Positions 34,943 to 43,879 of a stretch of 64,000 nt of DNA are shown piece by piece (position 1 is the stretch's first letter; every line of letters starts with the position of its first letter). Source of the stretch: JBBQSN01 sp963825505 (GTDB taxonomy: Bacteria; Actinomycetota; Actinomycetes; Actinomycetales; CAWJMD01); assembly GCA_963825505.1 (NCBI GenBank), contig CAWGTL010000007.1:1-64000 (forward strand), given 5' to 3'. The notes under the pieces were generated by a model, which had not been told where the DNA came from, made no database searches, and was given only the letters and a program-made list of their open reading frames with translations. A program made the position numbers and the translations under genes.

Positions 34943-35062
34943 GTGGACCTCTCCTACGACGACGTCCGGTGGCCCGCCCCGACGGACCCGGCGTCGTCCC
35001 GGCGAGGTGTCGAGGACGTGCTCGACCGCATCGAGGCCGCGATCCAGTCGAAAGGCATCTGA
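34943..35062 (+). CDS. Possible small ORF in same frame as preceding membrane gene
   Basis: 39 aa from GTG 34943 with GGGGA just upstream. The frame has no stop between the membrane-protein TGA (34847-34849) and 35060, and its codons look coding (acidic and Ala-rich, VDLSYDDVRWPAPTDP, DVLDRIEAAIQSKGI at the end). It could be a small protein on its own, or the tail of a longer one after loss of the stop context. It is 3 nt from the next start. Confidence 0.35.
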   Translation: MDLSYDDVRWPAPTDPASSRRGVEDVLDRIEAAIQSKGI

Positions 35063-35064
35063 CC

Positions 35065-35562
35065 ATGGACCTCACCGGACTCACCAAGCGCCTCTCGGTC
35101 CCCGCCGGGAGCGGCGTCCCGCGCATCCTCACGCACGGCGCCGTGCGTGCCCACGCCATCACCCGCGACGACCTGGACGACGACGTGGCCGGCATCAACG
35201 CCAGCCTCGACCTGATCCGGCGCACCCGCGGGGGGACCTGGCCGAGCGAGCCGGTCACCGCCGAGGGCAACGAGGTCGACCTGGTCTGGCACGAGTGCGA
35301 GTTCCGCGACGAGAAGTCGTTCACGTACGTGCTGACCAGCCCGGGGCGCGGCTACATCGGGTGCTTGTACCTCTACCCGCTGGGCGTCCGCCGTCCGCTC
35401 ACCCCGCAGCTGCTCCGTCACGACGTCGACGTCAGCTGGTGGGTCACACCTCCGGCCTACGCGGCCGGCCTCTACACCGCGGTCCACGACGCCGTGCTCG
35501 GCTGGATCGGCGCCGAGCTGCCCTTCACCGCCCCGTTCTTCTCCAACGCCGAGCTCCCGTAG
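35065..35562 (+). CDS. GNAT-like small protein, unknown substrate
   Basis: 165 aa from ATG 35065, AAAGG upstream. Two beta strands and helix pattern: VDLVWHECEFRDEKSFTYVLTS and GRGYIGCLYLYPLGVR match the acetyl-CoA-binding beta-4/alpha-3 of GNAT proteins, and DVDVSWWVTPPAYAAGLYTAV matches the C-terminal strand. The typical R/Q-x-x-G-x-G/A is replaced by SPGRGYIG, so catalytic competence is uncertain. It ends 9 nt before the convergent rifampin phosphotransferase stop. Confidence 0.6.
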   Translation: MDLTGLTKRLSVPAGSGVPRILTHGAVRAHAITRDDLDDDVAGINASLDLIRRTRGGTWPSEPVTAEGNEVDLVWHECEFRDEKSFTYVLTSPGRGYIGCLYLYPLGVRRPLTPQLLRHDVDVSWWVTPPAYAAGLYTAVHDAVLGWIGAELPFTAPFFSNAELP

Positions 35563-35571
35563 GGGCGACGG

Positions 35572-38028
35572 TCAGTCCAGGATCTCGACCAACCCCTCCG
35601 TCCCGTGCACGCGGACGAGCTGCCCGTCACGGATCAGCCGGGTGGCACCCTTCACGCCGACCACGGCGGGAAGCCCGTACTCGCGGGCGATCACGGCGCC
35701 GTGGGTCATCAGCCCGCCGACCTCGGTGACGAGCCCTGACACGACGACGAACAGGGGGGACCAGCTCGGGTCGGTGTGGGTCGTGACGAGGACGTCGCCC
35801 GGCCCCACGTCCGCCGTCGCCGCGTCGTGGACCACGCGGGCGCGTCCCTCGACCGTCCCGCCGGAGACCGCCAGGCCGACGAGGGCGCCGGGCGGGAGGT
35901 CGTCACGGCGGTACTCGCCGTCGAGCGACTCGCCCTCGGAGGTGAGGACGCGAGGGGGTGTGAGGGCTGCGTAGGACGCGAACGCCACCTGCCGGCGCGC
36001 CACCAGCCCCGGCTCCACCTCCCCGGTCCGCACCGCCTCCTCGAGCTCGTCGAAGGTGAGGTCGAAGCAGTCCTCGCGGTCGGTGAGGACGCCGGCCGCG
36101 ACCAGTGCGTCGGCCTCGCGCAGCAGCGCCTGCTTGTACGCCAGGTGCCGGCGCACGATCCCGTACTTCGGGTACTCCCGGAAGCCGGCGAAGGTGCGGA
36201 CGACGGCGACCTTCTCCTGAACCTCGACGGCCCTGGCGTCGCCGTCGGGCAGCGCCCGCAGGCGCGCGAGCACCTCGCGCTCGGTGGCCTCCGCCTCCTC
36301 GCGACCCAGCTCGAACCGCCGCCCCGCCTCTCCCGGCTCGAAGCTGCGCACGTTCGCGAGCAGTGCCGGCAGGAGCGCCGACGGCTGCTCCACCCAGCGC
36401 GGGCGGGTCACGTCGATCTCGCCGACGCACCGCATCCCGTAGGCATCGAGGTACCCCTGCAGCGCGACCCGCGCGAGGTCACCGCCCTCGACGCCGACCA
36501 GGCGGTCCAGGACGTCGTCACCCGCGCTCTCGAGCACCTGCACCACCTCGGGGAACGGACGCACGACGTCGGCGACGTCCATCAGCGCCAACCCCATCTC
36601 CGACGTCACGTTGCCCGGCACCGAGCGCGACAGCGCGTCGACGACGTTGCGCTCGCCGAGCCACTCCTCCACGTGCTCGTTGAGCCACCGGGCCGCGTCC
36701 ATCGCCGCCATGATCACCTGGCTGCTGCGCGGGAGGGTCAGCAGTCGCTTGAGGTCGGCCAGGTCGACCCGGATCGACTGGAAGACAGCCGGTCCCGTGG
36801 CAGCGGCCATGACGCGCTCCGTGGCGTCCACAGCGGCGTCGGTCACGGCGACCAGCTCGTCGACGACGGCCGGGTCGGTCGGCAGCGCCTCCACATTGGG
36901 CGGGTCGTAGCGCGACGCCGTCGGCGCGTCGGGGTCGGCAAGGTCCGGGACCGACCCGGCGGCGAGCACGGTGCGCAGCGCGTCGCCGATGAGCGGGTCG
37001 CCCGTCCCGAGCGCGTCCAGCACCGCGGCCCGGGACCTCGGTCTCGACAGCTGCGCCGCGACGTCGACGAACAGCCGACCGGCCGCCTCGTGCATCGGCG
37101 GGAGCGCGGTGAGCCGCCACAGCGACCACCCCAGCGCCCGCATCGGGTCGGTCATCATCTGGCCGTGCCCCACCGACACGTAGACGTGGAACGCGTCGTC
37201 GGTCGCCGCCGGCACCGGGAAGAGCGTCGTGATCGGACGCGCCTGCACGAGCTCGAACCCCCCGTCCCGGGTCAGGCACCACTCGACGTCCTGCGGCGCG
37301 CCGGCGTGCTGCGCGACGCGCCGCCCGAGCTCGACCAGGCGCAGCGCCTCCTCGTCGGTCAGCACCGGCTGCTCCGGGTCGGCCGGGGTGCGCTCGACCA
37401 CGGCCCCGTCGCGGACGCGCAGCACGTCGGGCGTGACGCGTCCTGAGACGAGCTCGTCGGCGAGCCCCCTCACGGCGTCGATGGCCGCGACGGACCGGTT
37501 GCCCGACAACGGGTCTGCTGTGAACAGCACGCCGGCGGCGCGCGGCTCCACCATCCGCTGGACGACGACCGCCATGTCGGCGGCGTCCGGCGCGATGCCC
37601 TGCCGCAGCCGGTACGCGACGGCGGCCTCGCTGAACAGCGAGGCCCAGACCAGGCGGACGTGCTCCACCACCTCGTCGCGTCCGACGACGCCCAGGTACG
37701 AGTCGTGCTGCCCCGCGAACGAGGCGGTCGGCAGGTCCTCCGCGGTCGCGCTGGAGCGCACGGCGTACGCCGCGTCCTCTCCGAGACGGGCCAGGGCGGC
37801 GCCGATCTCGTCCGCCAGCCCGTCCGGCACCGGTGCAGCGAGGACAGCCGCCTGATCGAGATGGGGCACCCCACCCACCGCCTCGCGGTACGCGGCGGCC
37901 GTCACGCAGAAGGCTGGCGGCACCCGCACCCCCTCGATCCGCGCGAGCTCGCCGAGCTGCGCCCCCTTGCCCCCGACGAGCGCGACCTGCGTCGCGTCGA
38001 CCTCCTCCAGACCTCGTGTGAACACCAT
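35572..38028 (-). CDS. rph: Rifampin phosphotransferase
   Basis: 818 aa from ATG 38028, with GAGGGGAGC upstream; a longer frame continues above but crosses the promoter. Domains: an ATP-grasp-like N-terminus (about 1-300, VGGKGAQLGEL, YAVRSSATAEDLPTASFAGQHDS), a rifampin-binding middle (about 320-720) and the swivelling phosphohistidine domain with GGLMTHGAVIAREYGLPAVVGV (about 771-792, His776). The enzyme moves the beta phosphate of ATP to the ansa-chain hydroxyl of rifampin, giving AMP. Length is 818 aa against about 865 in characterised enzymes. PEP synthase and PPDK share the fold, but this fold order and the RAE palindrome upstream favour rph. Confidence 0.88.
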   Translation of the reverse strand: MVFTRGLEEVDATQVALVGGKGAQLGELARIEGVRVPPAFCVTAAAYREAVGGVPHLDQAAVLAAPVPDGLADEIGAALARLGEDAAYAVRSSATAEDLPTASFAGQHDSYLGVVGRDEVVEHVRLVWASLFSEAAVAYRLRQGIAPDAADMAVVVQRMVEPRAAGVLFTADPLSGNRSVAAIDAVRGLADELVSGRVTPDVLRVRDGAVVERTPADPEQPVLTDEEALRLVELGRRVAQHAGAPQDVEWCLTRDGGFELVQARPITTLFPVPAATDDAFHVYVSVGHGQMMTDPMRALGWSLWRLTALPPMHEAAGRLFVDVAAQLSRPRSRAAVLDALGTGDPLIGDALRTVLAAGSVPDLADPDAPTASRYDPPNVEALPTDPAVVDELVAVTDAAVDATERVMAAATGPAVFQSIRVDLADLKRLLTLPRSSQVIMAAMDAARWLNEHVEEWLGERNVVDALSRSVPGNVTSEMGLALMDVADVVRPFPEVVQVLESAGDDVLDRLVGVEGGDLARVALQGYLDAYGMRCVGEIDVTRPRWVEQPSALLPALLANVRSFEPGEAGRRFELGREEAEATEREVLARLRALPDGDARAVEVQEKVAVVRTFAGFREYPKYGIVRRHLAYKQALLREADALVAAGVLTDREDCFDLTFDELEEAVRTGEVEPGLVARRQVAFASYAALTPPRVLTSEGESLDGEYRRDDLPPGALVGLAVSGGTVEGRARVVHDAATADVGPGDVLVTTHTDPSWSPLFVVVSGLVTEVGGLMTHGAVIAREYGLPAVVGVKGATRLIRDGQLVRVHGTEGLVEILD

Positions 38029-38076
38029 CGACCCGCTCCCCTCGTCGTCCACGGTCAGGGAGTCTGCGCCCCCTCC

Positions 38077-38097
38077 GGGGGCTTGAGACAAGCCCCC
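38077..38097. promoter_or_regulatory. Rifamycin-associated element (RAE)-type palindrome
   Basis: GGGGGCTTG-AGA-CAAGCCCCC is a perfect inverted repeat with 9-bp arms. Trimmed to 19 bp it matches the RAE consensus known from rifamycin-inducible genes of actinobacteria (GGGGCTTG-N3-CAAGCCCC), with centre AGA rather than CGG. It lies 49 bp from the rph start on the minus strand and 78 bp before the divergent GyrI-like gene, so it can serve both. The repeat is seen; the regulatory role is known for RAE in other actinobacteria. Confidence 0.88.
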
Positions 38098-38174
38098 CTC
38101 CTGGGCATAACCTGGCCACGGCAGCACCGGTCCGCCGACCCGCCCGACGGGTTCCGACCCGAGGAGCACCGCCC

Positions 38175-38822
38175 GTGACCGCCGACAAGATCGACTTCCG
38201 GCGGACGATCAGCGCCTACCAGGCGCGCAGCCGGTTCGAGCTGGTCGAGGTGCCCGATCTTCAGTACCTGATGGTCGACGGCCACGGTGACCCCAACACC
38301 TCGGCGGAGTTCACCGAGGCGGTCGAGTCGCTCTACCCGGTGGCCTACACGCTGAAGTTCGCCAGCAAGCAGGACCTGGGTCGCGACTACGTGGTGATGC
38401 CGCTCGAGGGGCTCTGGTGGGCCGACGACATGGAGAGCTTCACCGCCGCGCGGGACAAGACGCGGTGGGAGTGGACGCTGATGATCATGGTCCCGGAGTG
38501 GATCGACCACGCCCTGTTCGCGTCCGCGGTCGAGAAGGTGGCGGCGAAGAAGGCGCCGGCGCGTCTCGGCGCGGTGCGTCTCGAGATGCTCGGCGAGGGC
38601 CTGTGCGTCCAGGTGCTGCACGTGGGGAGCTATGACGACGAGGCCGAGGTGCTGCGCCGGCTGCACGAGGAGTTCGTCCCCGAGCACGGGCTGGTGCTGA
38701 CCGGTCAGCACCACGAGATCTACCTGAACGACCGCCGCCGGGTCGCCCCGGAGAAGCTCCGGACCATCCTGCGCCAGCCGGTGCGGCGACGTGGCCCCGC
38801 AGGCGCACCGACAGGCACCTGA
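38175..38822 (+). CDS. GyrI-like small-molecule-binding domain protein
   Basis: 215 aa from GTG 38175 with GAGGAGC upstream. The GyrI-like fold is recognised from the start (VEVPDLQYLMVDGHGDPNTS), YVVMPLEGLWWADD and the C-terminal half (VQVLHVGSYDDEAEVLRRLHEEF, HHEIYLND). Two Trp in LEGLWW and Tyr residues form the usual hydrophobic pocket; the domain binds or hydrolyses small organic molecules in relatives. The gene is divergent from rph across the RAE, which suggests that it too responds to rifamycins. The last codons (about 38805-38822) lie in a short repeat shared with the ddaH 3' end. Confidence 0.85.
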   Translation: MTADKIDFRRTISAYQARSRFELVEVPDLQYLMVDGHGDPNTSAEFTEAVESLYPVAYTLKFASKQDLGRDYVVMPLEGLWWADDMESFTAARDKTRWEWTLMIMVPEWIDHALFASAVEKVAAKKAPARLGAVRLEMLGEGLCVQVLHVGSYDDEAEVLRRLHEEFVPEHGLVLTGQHHEIYLNDRRRVAPEKLRTILRQPVRRRGPAGAPTGT

Positions 38823-38837
38823 CGCAGCCCTCGAGCT
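38805..38837. repeat. 33-bp match to the 3' end of the dimethylargininase gene
   Basis: Positions 38805-38837 match 55889-55921 in the same orientation at 31 of 33 bases (13 identical, 2 different, 18 identical). In the second place it encodes the catalytic Cys end of dimethylargininase (minus strand, CVTCLSVRL); here the same minus-strand reading gives CVRCLSVRL, although it overlaps the GyrI-like stop. It is a tiny remnant of a ddaH-like gene or a microduplication. Confidence 0.7.
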
Positions 38838-38849
38838 GAGCGTGCACGA

Positions 38850-41345
38850 TCAGCCGACCGCGATCCCTCCCGTCAACGGGAGGTCCGTGGCCGAGGTACC
38901 GACGTGGACCTCGTAGCGGCCGGGCTCGACCTGCCAGCCGCGGGCGACGTCCCAGTGCTCGAGGACGCGCACCGGCAGCGGCACGGTGACGTGGCGGGAC
39001 TCGCCTGCGGCACACCGGACGACGGCGAAGCCCGCCAACCACCGTGCAGGACGGTCGATCCCGCTCGACCGGCGGGCAAGGTAGACCTGCACGACCTGCT
39101 TGCCCGTCCGCCCACCGGTGTTGCGGACCTCGAGCTCGACCCTCCCATCTGCACGCTGCCCGCCGGCACCGGGCGGTGTCACGTCCAGGTCGGTCAGCTC
39201 CCAGGTCGTGTACCCGAGACCGTGGCCGAAGGGGAACGCCGGTGACCGGCCCGCGGCCAGCCACGCCCGGTAGCCGACGTGGATCCCCTCGCGGTACTCC
39301 AGACGGCCGTCGACGGGGGTGACGTCTCGCACGGGCGGGTCGTCGTCGTCCGGCCAGGTCGTCGGGAGCCGGCCACCTGGCTCGGTGCGCCCGAGGAGCA
39401 CGTCGGCCAGGGCGTGCCCGAGCTCCTGCCCGCCGAACGACGGGACCACGACCGCGGCCACCTGGTCGCGCCACGGCATCAGCACGGGCGCACCGGAGTT
39501 CACGACCACGATCGTCGGGGTGCCCGTGGCGGCGACCGCCGCCACCAGGGCGTCCTGGTGGCCGGGCAGCGCCAAGGTCGTGCGGTCGAAGCCCTCGGAC
39601 TCGACGTCGGGACCGGTGCCGACGACGACCACAGCGACGTCCGCCGTCCTGGCCAGCCCGGCTGCCTCCTCGACCAGCACCTCCGGCTCGGTGTCCGGCG
39701 GCTCCAGCCCTACCCGCAGCGCGAGCAGCCCCGCGGGACCGCGCGACTCGTCCGTGAGCGCGAGGGTGAAGACGACGCGGACCGAGGTGCCCGCCCGGAC
39801 CTCGAGCGGCACCGCGACCGACGGCGGAGCCAGGGGGCTCGCACCGAGCCGCGGCACGGCGACCTCCCCGTGCGCAGCGAGGAGCTCGCGGCCGTCGACC
39901 CGGAGCCGAGCCAGGCCCACCGCGGCGAACCCGAGCCGGACGACCCCGCTGTGCTCGGGCGTCCACCCGAACGAGACCTCCACCCTGGCCGTCTCCGACA
40001 GCGGCGCGTCACCGCCGAACCACACCAGGTCCGTGGTCAGCCGATGCTCTTCGTGCACCGCGGCCCCACCGGTGTCGAGGAAGCGCACCCGCGCTCCGGG
40101 CGCGCCGGTCAGCGGGTGGGTCAGCTGGTCCAGCGGCAGCGGCGCCACCCCCGCCTGCACCACGGCGCCGAGCGCGTGGTCCACGCCCACCCCGGGCAGG
40201 GCGGCGCGCAGCCCCTCCAGCGGGCTCACGGTGGCGACCGGGAGCACGGTGGCCGAGCCCCCGCCCTGCGTGCGGGCGACGGCGGCGTTCGAGCCGAGCA
40301 CCGCCACGCGCCGTAGCCGGTCCGCTGCGAGCGGCAGCAGACCCGAGTTCGTGAGCAGGACGGTGCCGTCGGCCGCGACCTGACGCGCGAGCGCCTGACC
40401 GGAGGCGACGTCGGGGACCGCGACGGCGGGAGCGGGCGGCTCGGCGCCGGCGAGCGCCCCGACCCGGGCTGCGAGCCGGAGCAGCCGTCGCACCTTGTCC
40501 TCGACCGCAGCCTCCGGCACCTCCCCGTCGCGGACCGCCGCGACGAGCGCCTCACCCCAGGGTCCTCGCGGTCCCGGCATCACCAGGTCCTGACCTCCTG
40601 CAGCCGCCGACACCGATCGCACGGCCGTCCAGTCGCTCACCACCAGGCCGTCGAAGCCCCACTCGTCCTTCAGCGGGCTGGTCAGCAACGGGCTCTGCGT
40701 CGCGGTCACGCCGTTGACCGCGTTGTACGCCGACATCACCGTCCACGCCCCGGCGTCGACGACCGGCCGCTCGAACGCCCGGAGGTACAGCTCGCGCAGG
40801 CTCCGTTCCGAGACCTCGCTGCTCACCGTGAACCGCTCGGTCTCGGCGTCGTTGGCGACGTAGTGCTTCACGCACGCGCCGACGCCGCACTCCTGCAGAC
40901 CGCTGACCAGGGCGGCGGCGAGGTGGCCCGTGAGCAGCGGGTCCTCGCTGAACGCCTCGAAGCACCGTCCCGCCAGCGGCGAACGGTGCAGGTTCACCGT
41001 CGGCGCCAGCACCACGTGCACACCGCTGCGGCGAGCCTCTCCGGCCAGCACCCGGCCGAACGCCCTGGCCAGTGCGGCGTCCCAGGTGGCAGCCAGGACG
41101 GTGGACGACGGCAGGTTGAGCGAGGGCGCCCGCTCGTCCCAGACCTGCCCGCGGACCCCGACCGGCCCGTCGGAGAAGACGACCGGGGACAGGCCGATCA
41201 GGTCGGAACCGGCTGTGCGCCAGTGGTCCTGGCCGGTGAGCAGCAGCACCTTCTCGGACAGCGACAACCGTGCCAGCCGCGCGTCGAGCACGGCCTCGAC
41301 CTCGACCTCCGCGATGCCCTCAGCCGTGGTCGGTCTGTCGGTCAC
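38850..41345 (-). CDS. Beta-glucosidase-type glycoside hydrolase family 3
   Basis: 831 aa from GTG 41345 (GTGA overlap with the GntR gene). The N-terminal (beta/alpha)8 domain (about 30-330) includes KHYVANDAETER and the nucleophile Asp in GFDGLVVSDWTAV. The C-terminal alpha/beta sandwich is split by an inserted segment (about 390-540) that looks like a PA14 domain, followed by a fibronectin-III-like end (about 690-800, GGRTGKQVVQVYLARR). No signal peptide is visible, so the substrate is imported. Family members remove beta-glucosyl, xylosyl or related sugars. It is third in the sulfatase/GntR/GH3 operon. Confidence 0.92.
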   Translation of the reverse strand: MTDRPTTAEGIAEVEVEAVLDARLARLSLSEKVLLLTGQDHWRTAGSDLIGLSPVVFSDGPVGVRGQVWDERAPSLNLPSSTVLAATWDAALARAFGRVLAGEARRSGVHVVLAPTVNLHRSPLAGRCFEAFSEDPLLTGHLAAALVSGLQECGVGACVKHYVANDAETERFTVSSEVSERSLRELYLRAFERPVVDAGAWTVMSAYNAVNGVTATQSPLLTSPLKDEWGFDGLVVSDWTAVRSVSAAAGGQDLVMPGPRGPWGEALVAAVRDGEVPEAAVEDKVRRLLRLAARVGALAGAEPPAPAVAVPDVASGQALARQVAADGTVLLTNSGLLPLAADRLRRVAVLGSNAAVARTQGGGSATVLPVATVSPLEGLRAALPGVGVDHALGAVVQAGVAPLPLDQLTHPLTGAPGARVRFLDTGGAAVHEEHRLTTDLVWFGGDAPLSETARVEVSFGWTPEHSGVVRLGFAAVGLARLRVDGRELLAAHGEVAVPRLGASPLAPPSVAVPLEVRAGTSVRVVFTLALTDESRGPAGLLALRVGLEPPDTEPEVLVEEAAGLARTADVAVVVVGTGPDVESEGFDRTTLALPGHQDALVAAVAATGTPTIVVVNSGAPVLMPWRDQVAAVVVPSFGGQELGHALADVLLGRTEPGGRLPTTWPDDDDPPVRDVTPVDGRLEYREGIHVGYRAWLAAGRSPAFPFGHGLGYTTWELTDLDVTPPGAGGQRADGRVELEVRNTGGRTGKQVVQVYLARRSSGIDRPARWLAGFAVVRCAAGESRHVTVPLPVRVLEHWDVARGWQVEPGRYEVHVGTSATDLPLTGGIAVG

Positions 41346-42073
41346 GCGCGGCCGTGCAGTGCTGCGAGGTCGCCGCGCACCCGGCAGATGTGCGCGCGCG
41401 CAGCCGCTTCCGCGGCGTCCGGGTCCCGGGCCAGCACGGCGTCCAGGATGGCCCGGTGCTCGACGATCGCCTGCCGGGACCACACCAGCGGGTTCCCGCC
41501 GAGCATCGCGATCGCGATCTTGCCCTGGACCTGGTCGAGGTAGCGATCGAGCTCGGTGTGGTGCGCAGCCGCACGCAGCATCGCGTGGAACGCCATGTCC
41601 AGCGGGACGTGGTGGGCGGCGTCACCGCGCTCCAGCGCCGCCGCGTGGACCTCGTGCGCCGCGCCCAGCGCCTGCAGGTCTGCCTCGTCCGCGTGCTGGG
41701 CGGCCAGTCTCGCCGACAGCCCCTCGAGCACCTCGCGGATCTCGTAGAGCGGCACGAGCTCGACGGGGTCGAGCCGGGCCACACCTGCTCCGCGGTGGGG
41801 CTCCTCGTCGGCCAGCCCCTCCTGGACCAGCCGCTGCACCGCCTCCCGCACGGGGCTGCGGCTGACGTTCAGCTGCTGGGCGAGGAGCGGCACGCTCAGC
41901 CGGCTGCCCGGTGCGAGCCGGCCCGCCATGATCGCCTCCCGCAGGGTCGCGTGGACGCTGTCGGCCACGCGCGGCTGCTGGGGCAGGGCGGAGAACGGTA
42001 CCGACGCGGCGACGGCTCCGAGCTGGTCCCCGGCCGGTGCGCTCGTCGTGGGAGCCGCGGCGCCGTCGGTCAT
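41342..42073 (-). CDS. GntR-family regulator (FadR-like, FCD domain)
   Basis: 243 aa. The N-terminal winged helix (about 35-100) includes LREAIMAGRLAPGSRLSVPLLAQQLNVSRSPVREAV, and an all-helical FCD domain (about 105-235) has MAFHAMLRAAAHH and a HRAILDAV block, which supply the His metal ligands of this domain. Overlaps the sulfatase stop (ATGA) and the GH3 start (GTGA). It is the probable regulator of this operon and of the divergent importer, through the palindrome at 43880-43906. Effector unknown; sugar acids are common for this group. Confidence 0.9.
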   Translation of the reverse strand: MTDGAAAPTTSAPAGDQLGAVAASVPFSALPQQPRVADSVHATLREAIMAGRLAPGSRLSVPLLAQQLNVSRSPVREAVQRLVQEGLADEEPHRGAGVARLDPVELVPLYEIREVLEGLSARLAAQHADEADLQALGAAHEVHAAALERGDAAHHVPLDMAFHAMLRAAAHHTELDRYLDQVQGKIAIAMLGGNPLVWSRQAIVEHRAILDAVLARDPDAAEAAARAHICRVRGDLAALHGRA

Positions 42074-43863
42074 GACTCCTCCTGGGTCACCTGCGCGCCT
42101 GCCGGAACCGGTCCAGCGTCGCGCCGGACGGGCTCCACCTGCGGGCCGTCCCGATCCTCGAATGGTGGCACGACCACCTCCTCGCTGGCCTCGAAACCGA
42201 GCCGGAAGGCGCCGACCCGCAGCGTCGCTCCCGGCGCGGGCCGGAACGGACCGGTGTACAGGGACCAGCGCCGGCCGTCGTCCAGAGGCGCACCGGTCAT
42301 CACCTCGACGTCGTTCCGCTCACGCACCTCACCCGGCGGCTGCGTCGTCCAGCCGAGCGACGCCCCGGCGGTGGCGCACGACACGTGGACGAGCCCGTCC
42401 CGGACCTCGACCGCAGGCCGCTCGGTGCGCTGCGACCTGCCACCGGGCCGCCACCGCTCCAGCACCTCCGCCTCGGGCGTCGGCCACGGGTCGGCGTAAC
42501 CGCGCTGGAACTCGTCCATGAGCCCGCGCATCCGCTCGAGGTCGTCGGCGTGCGCGGCGCTGGTGGACAGGTCGTGCAGCTCGTGCGGGTCGGCGTCGTG
42601 GTCGTAGAGCTCCTCGCGGGGCCGGCCGGCCGCGAGCACCGAGCGCTGGGTCGGGTCGAGCCGCCACGCGCTGTTGCCGCGGGCGACGTCCATGGCGTCC
42701 TGGAAAGCCAGCTCCCGCAGCTCCTTCCACGTGGCGAACCTGTCCGGGTAGGTGCTGTGCTGCATCGGCGAGCGGTCCGGGTGGGAGTGCCGCACGTACC
42801 GGAACCGTGCGTCGCGCACGGTGAGGGAGTCGTCCTCCTGCTCGTCGATGCGCGCTCGCGCGCCGTAGACCGCGGGGTTGGGGTCCAGGAAGCGCCCGTC
42901 CTGGTCCAGGAACGGGCGGCTGTGCAGGTGCGACGGGACCGGGATCCCGCACACGGTGAGGGTGGTGGCCGCGAGGTCCATCAGGTGCACGAGCTCGCGC
43001 CGGTGGCCGGGTTCGACGGCCCCTGGCCAGCGCACCAGGAGCGGCACCCGCAGGCCGGCCTCGAGCAGCCACCGCTTCGCGCGGGGGACGCCGGCGCCGT
43101 GGTCGCTCCAGAACACCACCACCGTGTTCTCCGCGAGCCCGTCCTCCTCGAGCTGGTCGAGCAGCCCGCCGATCCAGTGGTCGACCTGGGTGATGAGGTC
43201 CGCGTAGCGCGCCCAGGTGCGGCGGAACACCGGCGTGTCGGGGTGGTAGGGCGGCAGCGGCGCCAGCGCGGGATCGTGCCGGCGGGCGGGCTCGACGTCG
43301 GCCGTCTCCGCGGCGAACGCGTCGTCGTCGTAGTACAGCCGCGACTCGTGGGTGATGCTGCTGTGGAAGGCGGCGAAGAAGGGGGTGTCCGCGCTCGGCC
43401 GGTCCCGCCAGTGCGCGGTCGTGCTGCACTCGTCGAACGTGGTCGGCGGGGTCTGCACCTGGAAGTCGGTGAAGACGTTGTTCGTGCAGTAGTACCCGGC
43501 GGCGCGGAAGTACTCCGGCAGCAGCCGGACCTCGGGGGGCGGCACGGCCTTGGTCCGCATCGGCAGCGTGCCGATCGCCGTCGGGTGGCACCCCGTCATC
43601 ACCGCGGAGCGGGACGGTGCGCACACCGGGGCGCTCGCGTACGCGTGGTCGTAGACGGCGCCCTGCGCGGCGAGGCGGTCGAGGTGGGGGGTGTCGGCGT
43701 ACTCGGCACCCGGCCACACGCCGCGGTAGGCACCCAGGTCGGGGTTGATGTCGTGGGTCGAGATCCACAGCACGTTCGGCGGTCGCCCGCCCGGCCGGGG
43801 ACCGCCCGCCGGCTGCTCCGACGGGTGGGACGGTTGCGGTGCGGGGACGACCATCGGCTCCAT
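42070..43863 (-). CDS. Type I sulfatase (arylsulfatase/N-sulfoglucosamine-sulfohydrolase-like)
   Basis: 597 aa, no signal peptide, so it acts inside the cell. It begins with a Pro-rich lead and the sulfatase strand PPNVLWISTHDINPDLG with the first metal Asp. The Cys-type signature CAPSR is at 81-85, where Cys81 must be converted to formylglycine. The second metal site is in VVVFWSDHGAGVP. A C-terminal subdomain ends with a beta-sheet. It hydrolyses sulfate esters or N-sulfates. First gene of its operon; the maturing enzyme is probably the formylglycine-generating protein at 54690. Confidence 0.92.
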   Translation of the reverse strand: MEPMVVPAPQPSHPSEQPAGGPRPGGRPPNVLWISTHDINPDLGAYRGVWPGAEYADTPHLDRLAAQGAVYDHAYASAPVCAPSRSAVMTGCHPTAIGTLPMRTKAVPPPEVRLLPEYFRAAGYYCTNNVFTDFQVQTPPTTFDECSTTAHWRDRPSADTPFFAAFHSSITHESRLYYDDDAFAAETADVEPARRHDPALAPLPPYHPDTPVFRRTWARYADLITQVDHWIGGLLDQLEEDGLAENTVVVFWSDHGAGVPRAKRWLLEAGLRVPLLVRWPGAVEPGHRRELVHLMDLAATTLTVCGIPVPSHLHSRPFLDQDGRFLDPNPAVYGARARIDEQEDDSLTVRDARFRYVRHSHPDRSPMQHSTYPDRFATWKELRELAFQDAMDVARGNSAWRLDPTQRSVLAAGRPREELYDHDADPHELHDLSTSAAHADDLERMRGLMDEFQRGYADPWPTPEAEVLERWRPGGRSQRTERPAVEVRDGLVHVSCATAGASLGWTTQPPGEVRERNDVEVMTGAPLDDGRRWSLYTGPFRPAPGATLRVGAFRLGFEASEEVVVPPFEDRDGPQVEPVRRDAGPVPAGAQVTQEES

Positions 43864-43879
43864 GCGGGTAGCCTACCGT

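Noticed and set aside
35572..38028. PEP synthase or pyruvate phosphate dikinase
   Set aside because: The domain order is shared, but the length, the middle domain and the RAE upstream fit rifampin phosphotransferase better.
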